A stretch of 6,368 nt of DNA, taken from the NCBI GenBank assembly GCA_030593185.1, contig JAUVHQ010000129.1, positions 1-6,368 on the forward strand, read 5' to 3'. The notes below the pieces were generated by a model, which was not told where the DNA came from, did no database searches, and saw only the letters and a program-made list of their open reading frames with translations. This DNA is from Bacteroidota bacterium (GTDB taxonomy: Bacteria; Bacteroidota; Bacteroidia; Bacteroidales; VadinHA17). A program made the position numbers and the translations under genes. Below, piece by piece: positions 4,341-6,368 of this stretch (within the stretch, counting starts at the first letter, position 1; every line of letters begins with the position of its first letter).

Positions 4341-6368
4341 ATGAGAAAGTTTTTCATTTTTTTCAGGAATAACAAGAAGAAAATTTTCCAGGTCGGACTT
4401 TTCTTACTAACCATTATTATTGTAACATTCTTTTTCCCCAGGGAAGGTAAATTTCGATATGAATATCAGAAAGGGAAGCCATGGATGCATGAAGATCTGT
4501 ATGCTGATTATGATTTTCCAATCTACAAGTCAGAAAGCCGGTTAAATGCTGAACGAGACAGTATTCTTGGAGATTTCAATCCGTATTTTCGCTATGATAG
4601 TTCTGTTGTTGTTTCAAAAATGAATGATTTTCTTGAAGCGTTTGATCAGAAATGGGCAAATTTTCTTTCTGAACACTACAATCTGGTTGAAAGAGTTGAA
4701 ATAGACAGAATTTATTCCAGGAGATTGGAAGAAACAAAAATCAGATATCTGTCTTTTACTTCTGATATATTGGAACATCTTTATTTACCAGGAATTGTTG
4801 AGGTGAGTGATATCCTTGAGAGAGTAAGAGATGAAGGAAGAATTATTGTCATTCTAAAGGGAAATATAGCCGAACAAGCTGAATACACGGATGTGTTCAC
4901 ATTTAAGCGGGCATACGAATATATTGTAAGTGAGCTCAATACATTTAAAGTAAGGGAGGAGAATAGAATTAATCCTGTGGATATTGTATTTCTTGATGAA
5001 CTGAATTTGTCAAATTTTGTAAGACCGAATTTATTCTATGATGAAGAAACATCCACAAAAGTAAAGGAGAGCCTTATAAATGAGATATCAATTACATTGG
5101 GCATGGTTCAGGCTAACCAGTTGATTATCTTTAAAGGAGAAGTTGTTAGTAATTCGAAATTCAGGATATTGGAATCATTACGACAAGAACACGAATCACG
5201 GCTGGGATCTGCATCAAACTACTACCTTAAATTGCTGGGAAGTTCTTTGTTGGTGATCGTATCAATTTTGATGCTGTACCTGTTTTTACTACATTTTAGA
5301 AGCGAAATCCTTGATAGCAATATAAGTACATCATTCATACTATTACTGGTGGTTCTTTTTATTTTTATTTCAAGTATTGTATACAAAACCGGTGCAGTTA
5401 GCTTTTATTTTATTCCGTTTGTATTTGTGCCTATTATTGTCCGTACGTTTTATGATGCACGTCTTGCTCTTTTTATTCATCTTGTTATCATTCTTGTGGT
5501 TGGTTTTTTTGTGCCAAATTCTTTTGAATTTGTTTTTCTTAATGTTATTGCAGGGATTGTTGCCATATTCAGTCTTACCAATACTTATCAGAGAGGCCAG
5601 TTTTTCCTTACTGCTTTACTCATTTTTCTTAGTTATGGTTTGGTGTATGCAGGCATAGGAATAATACAAGAAAGCAACATAAAGAATCTGGAGTGGATCA
5701 ATTATGCATGGTTTGCCGGAAACTCAGCATTAATCCTTTTAACTCTTCCTTCAATATATATTTTTGAGAAACTGTTTGGTTTCTTATCTGATGCAACACT
5801 CCTTGAACTCTCAGACACAAATCAACCGTTATTACGTAAGTTTGGAGCAAAAGCACCGGGAACCTTCCAGCATTCCATGCAGGTTGCCAATCTTGCTGAA
5901 GAAGCTGTCCGTATTATAGGTGGTAATGCATTATTACTCAGGACCGGTGCTTTGTACCATGATATTGGGAAAATGTACAGACATGAGTATTTTGTTGAGA
6001 ATCAAACTGATAATTTCAATCCACACGAAAGAATGGAGTTAAGTGAAAGCGCAGAGATTATTATTAATCATGTGGAAAGAGGAGTTGAACTTGCAAGGAA
6101 AAATAACCTTCCAAAGCAAGTCATAGATTTTATCCGGACTCATCATGGTACAACAAAAGTTCAGTACTTCTATCGGTCATATATCAGAAAGTATCCTCAT
6201 AATGTAGCAGAAGGAGAGAAATTCATGTATCCCGGTCCAAAACCTTCTACAAAAGAAACAGCTATACTGATGATGGCGGATTCGGTTGAAGCAGCTTCAC
6301 GTAGTCTGAAAGCATATAATGAAGATAATATAAATGACCTGGTTGAAGATATTATAAGACAACAGATT
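4341..6368 (+). CDS. 7TM-HD membrane phosphohydrolase, PgpH-like (3' end cut)
   Basis: The frame is open for 676 codons to the window edge with no stop. The start is firm: an in-frame TAA at 4326-4328 makes this the first ATG. The architecture is that of 7TMR-HD proteins. There is an N-terminal membrane anchor (residues 15-33), a large extracytoplasmic domain (about 34-293), seven further membrane segments (near 296-318, 332-348, 354-367, 373-391, 395-412, 420-440 and 457-478) and a cytoplasmic HD phosphohydrolase domain from about 500. Likely metal ligands are His511 (FQHSM), His540-Asp541 (HDIGK), His577, His601-His602 (HHGTT) and Asp647 (MADSVEAAS). In Listeria, PgpH of this family hydrolyses cyclic di-AMP to pApA. 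I infer the same role here, controlled by an unknown external ligand. Probably a few dozen C-terminal residues are missing. No diadenylate cyclase gene is in view. Confidence 0.92.
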   Translation, partial: MRKFFIFFRNNKKKIFQVGLFLLTIIIVTFFFPREGKFRYEYQKGKPWMHEDLYADYDFPIYKSESRLNAERDSILGDFNPYFRYDSSVVVSKMNDFLEAFDQKWANFLSEHYNLVERVEIDRIYSRRLEETKIRYLSFTSDILEHLYLPGIVEVSDILERVRDEGRIIVILKGNIAEQAEYTDVFTFKRAYEYIVSELNTFKVREENRINPVDIVFLDELNLSNFVRPNLFYDEETSTKVKESLINEISITLGMVQANQLIIFKGEVVSNSKFRILESLRQEHESRLGSASNYYLKLLGSSLLVIVSILMLYLFLLHFRSEILDSNISTSFILLLVVLFIFISSIVYKTGAVSFYFIPFVFVPIIVRTFYDARLALFIHLVIILVVGFFVPNSFEFVFLNVIAGIVAIFSLTNTYQRGQFFLTALLIFLSYGLVYAGIGIIQESNIKNLEWINYAWFAGNSALILLTLPSIYIFEKLFGFLSDATLLELSDTNQPLLRKFGAKAPGTFQHSMQVANLAEEAVRIIGGNALLLRTGALYHDIGKMYRHEYFVENQTDNFNPHERMELSESAEIIINHVERGVELARKNNLPKQVIDFIRTHHGTTKVQYFYRSYIRKYPHNVAEGEKFMYPGPKPSTKETAILMMADSVEAASRSLKAYNEDNINDLVEDIIRQQI

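Noticed and set aside
5377..5658. Hydrophobic 93-residue plus-strand frame
   Set aside because: It is an off-frame reading of the membrane-segment coding part of the 7TM-HD gene. T-rich codons give hydrophobic residues in more than one frame.
1..6368. A new multi-gene system joining these genes
   Set aside because: cysDN, the peptidase and the 7TM-HD gene are in different transcription units with different orientations, have known housekeeping functions, and share no evident pathway.

Overview
The window looks like chromosomal DNA of a Bacteroidota member, probably Bacteroidales/Marinilabiliales-like. It is AT-rich. No start codon has a convincing Shine-Dalgarno sequence. Three genes carry the Bacteroidetes-type -7 element (TAnnTTTG or close) 28-34 bases upstream of the ATG. 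Short tandem repeats and small hairpin repeats fill the intergenic DNA. The taxon is inferred from these features and from protein style, not from a marker gene.

Layout. Positions 1-187 hold a heptad repeat and the cysD promoter. Positions 188-2394 hold a two-gene operon, cysD then cysN, encoding both subunits of ATP sulfurylase, the first step of sulfate assimilation. Positions 2395-2887 form a convergent intergenic region of several short tandem repeat families. A previously unlisted 42-residue frame (2712-2584, minus strand) lies inside it and encodes a one-pass membrane peptide with a very basic tail. Positions 3676-2888 (minus) encode an SH3 plus NlpC/P60 cysteine peptidase without a signal peptide, most like the cytoplasmic YkfC / dipeptidyl-peptidase VI enzymes of muropeptide recycling. 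Positions 3677-4340 hold no gene but contain two inverted copies of a roughly 73-base double-hairpin element. From 4341 to the window end runs a 7TM-HD membrane phosphohydrolase of the PgpH (cyclic di-AMP phosphodiesterase) type, cut by the window edge.

The genes do not form one pathway: sulfate activation, peptidoglycan recycling and second-messenger turnover are separate housekeeping functions. I see no defence island, CRISPR array, transposase or biosynthetic cluster. The most interesting material is non-coding. The double-hairpin element occurs as two inverted copies that agree in register, with compensatory base changes in the stems. The short tandem repeats appear to bracket each transcription unit with its own family, and two arrays begin exactly at a stop codon. 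The small basic membrane peptide is the third item worth checking.
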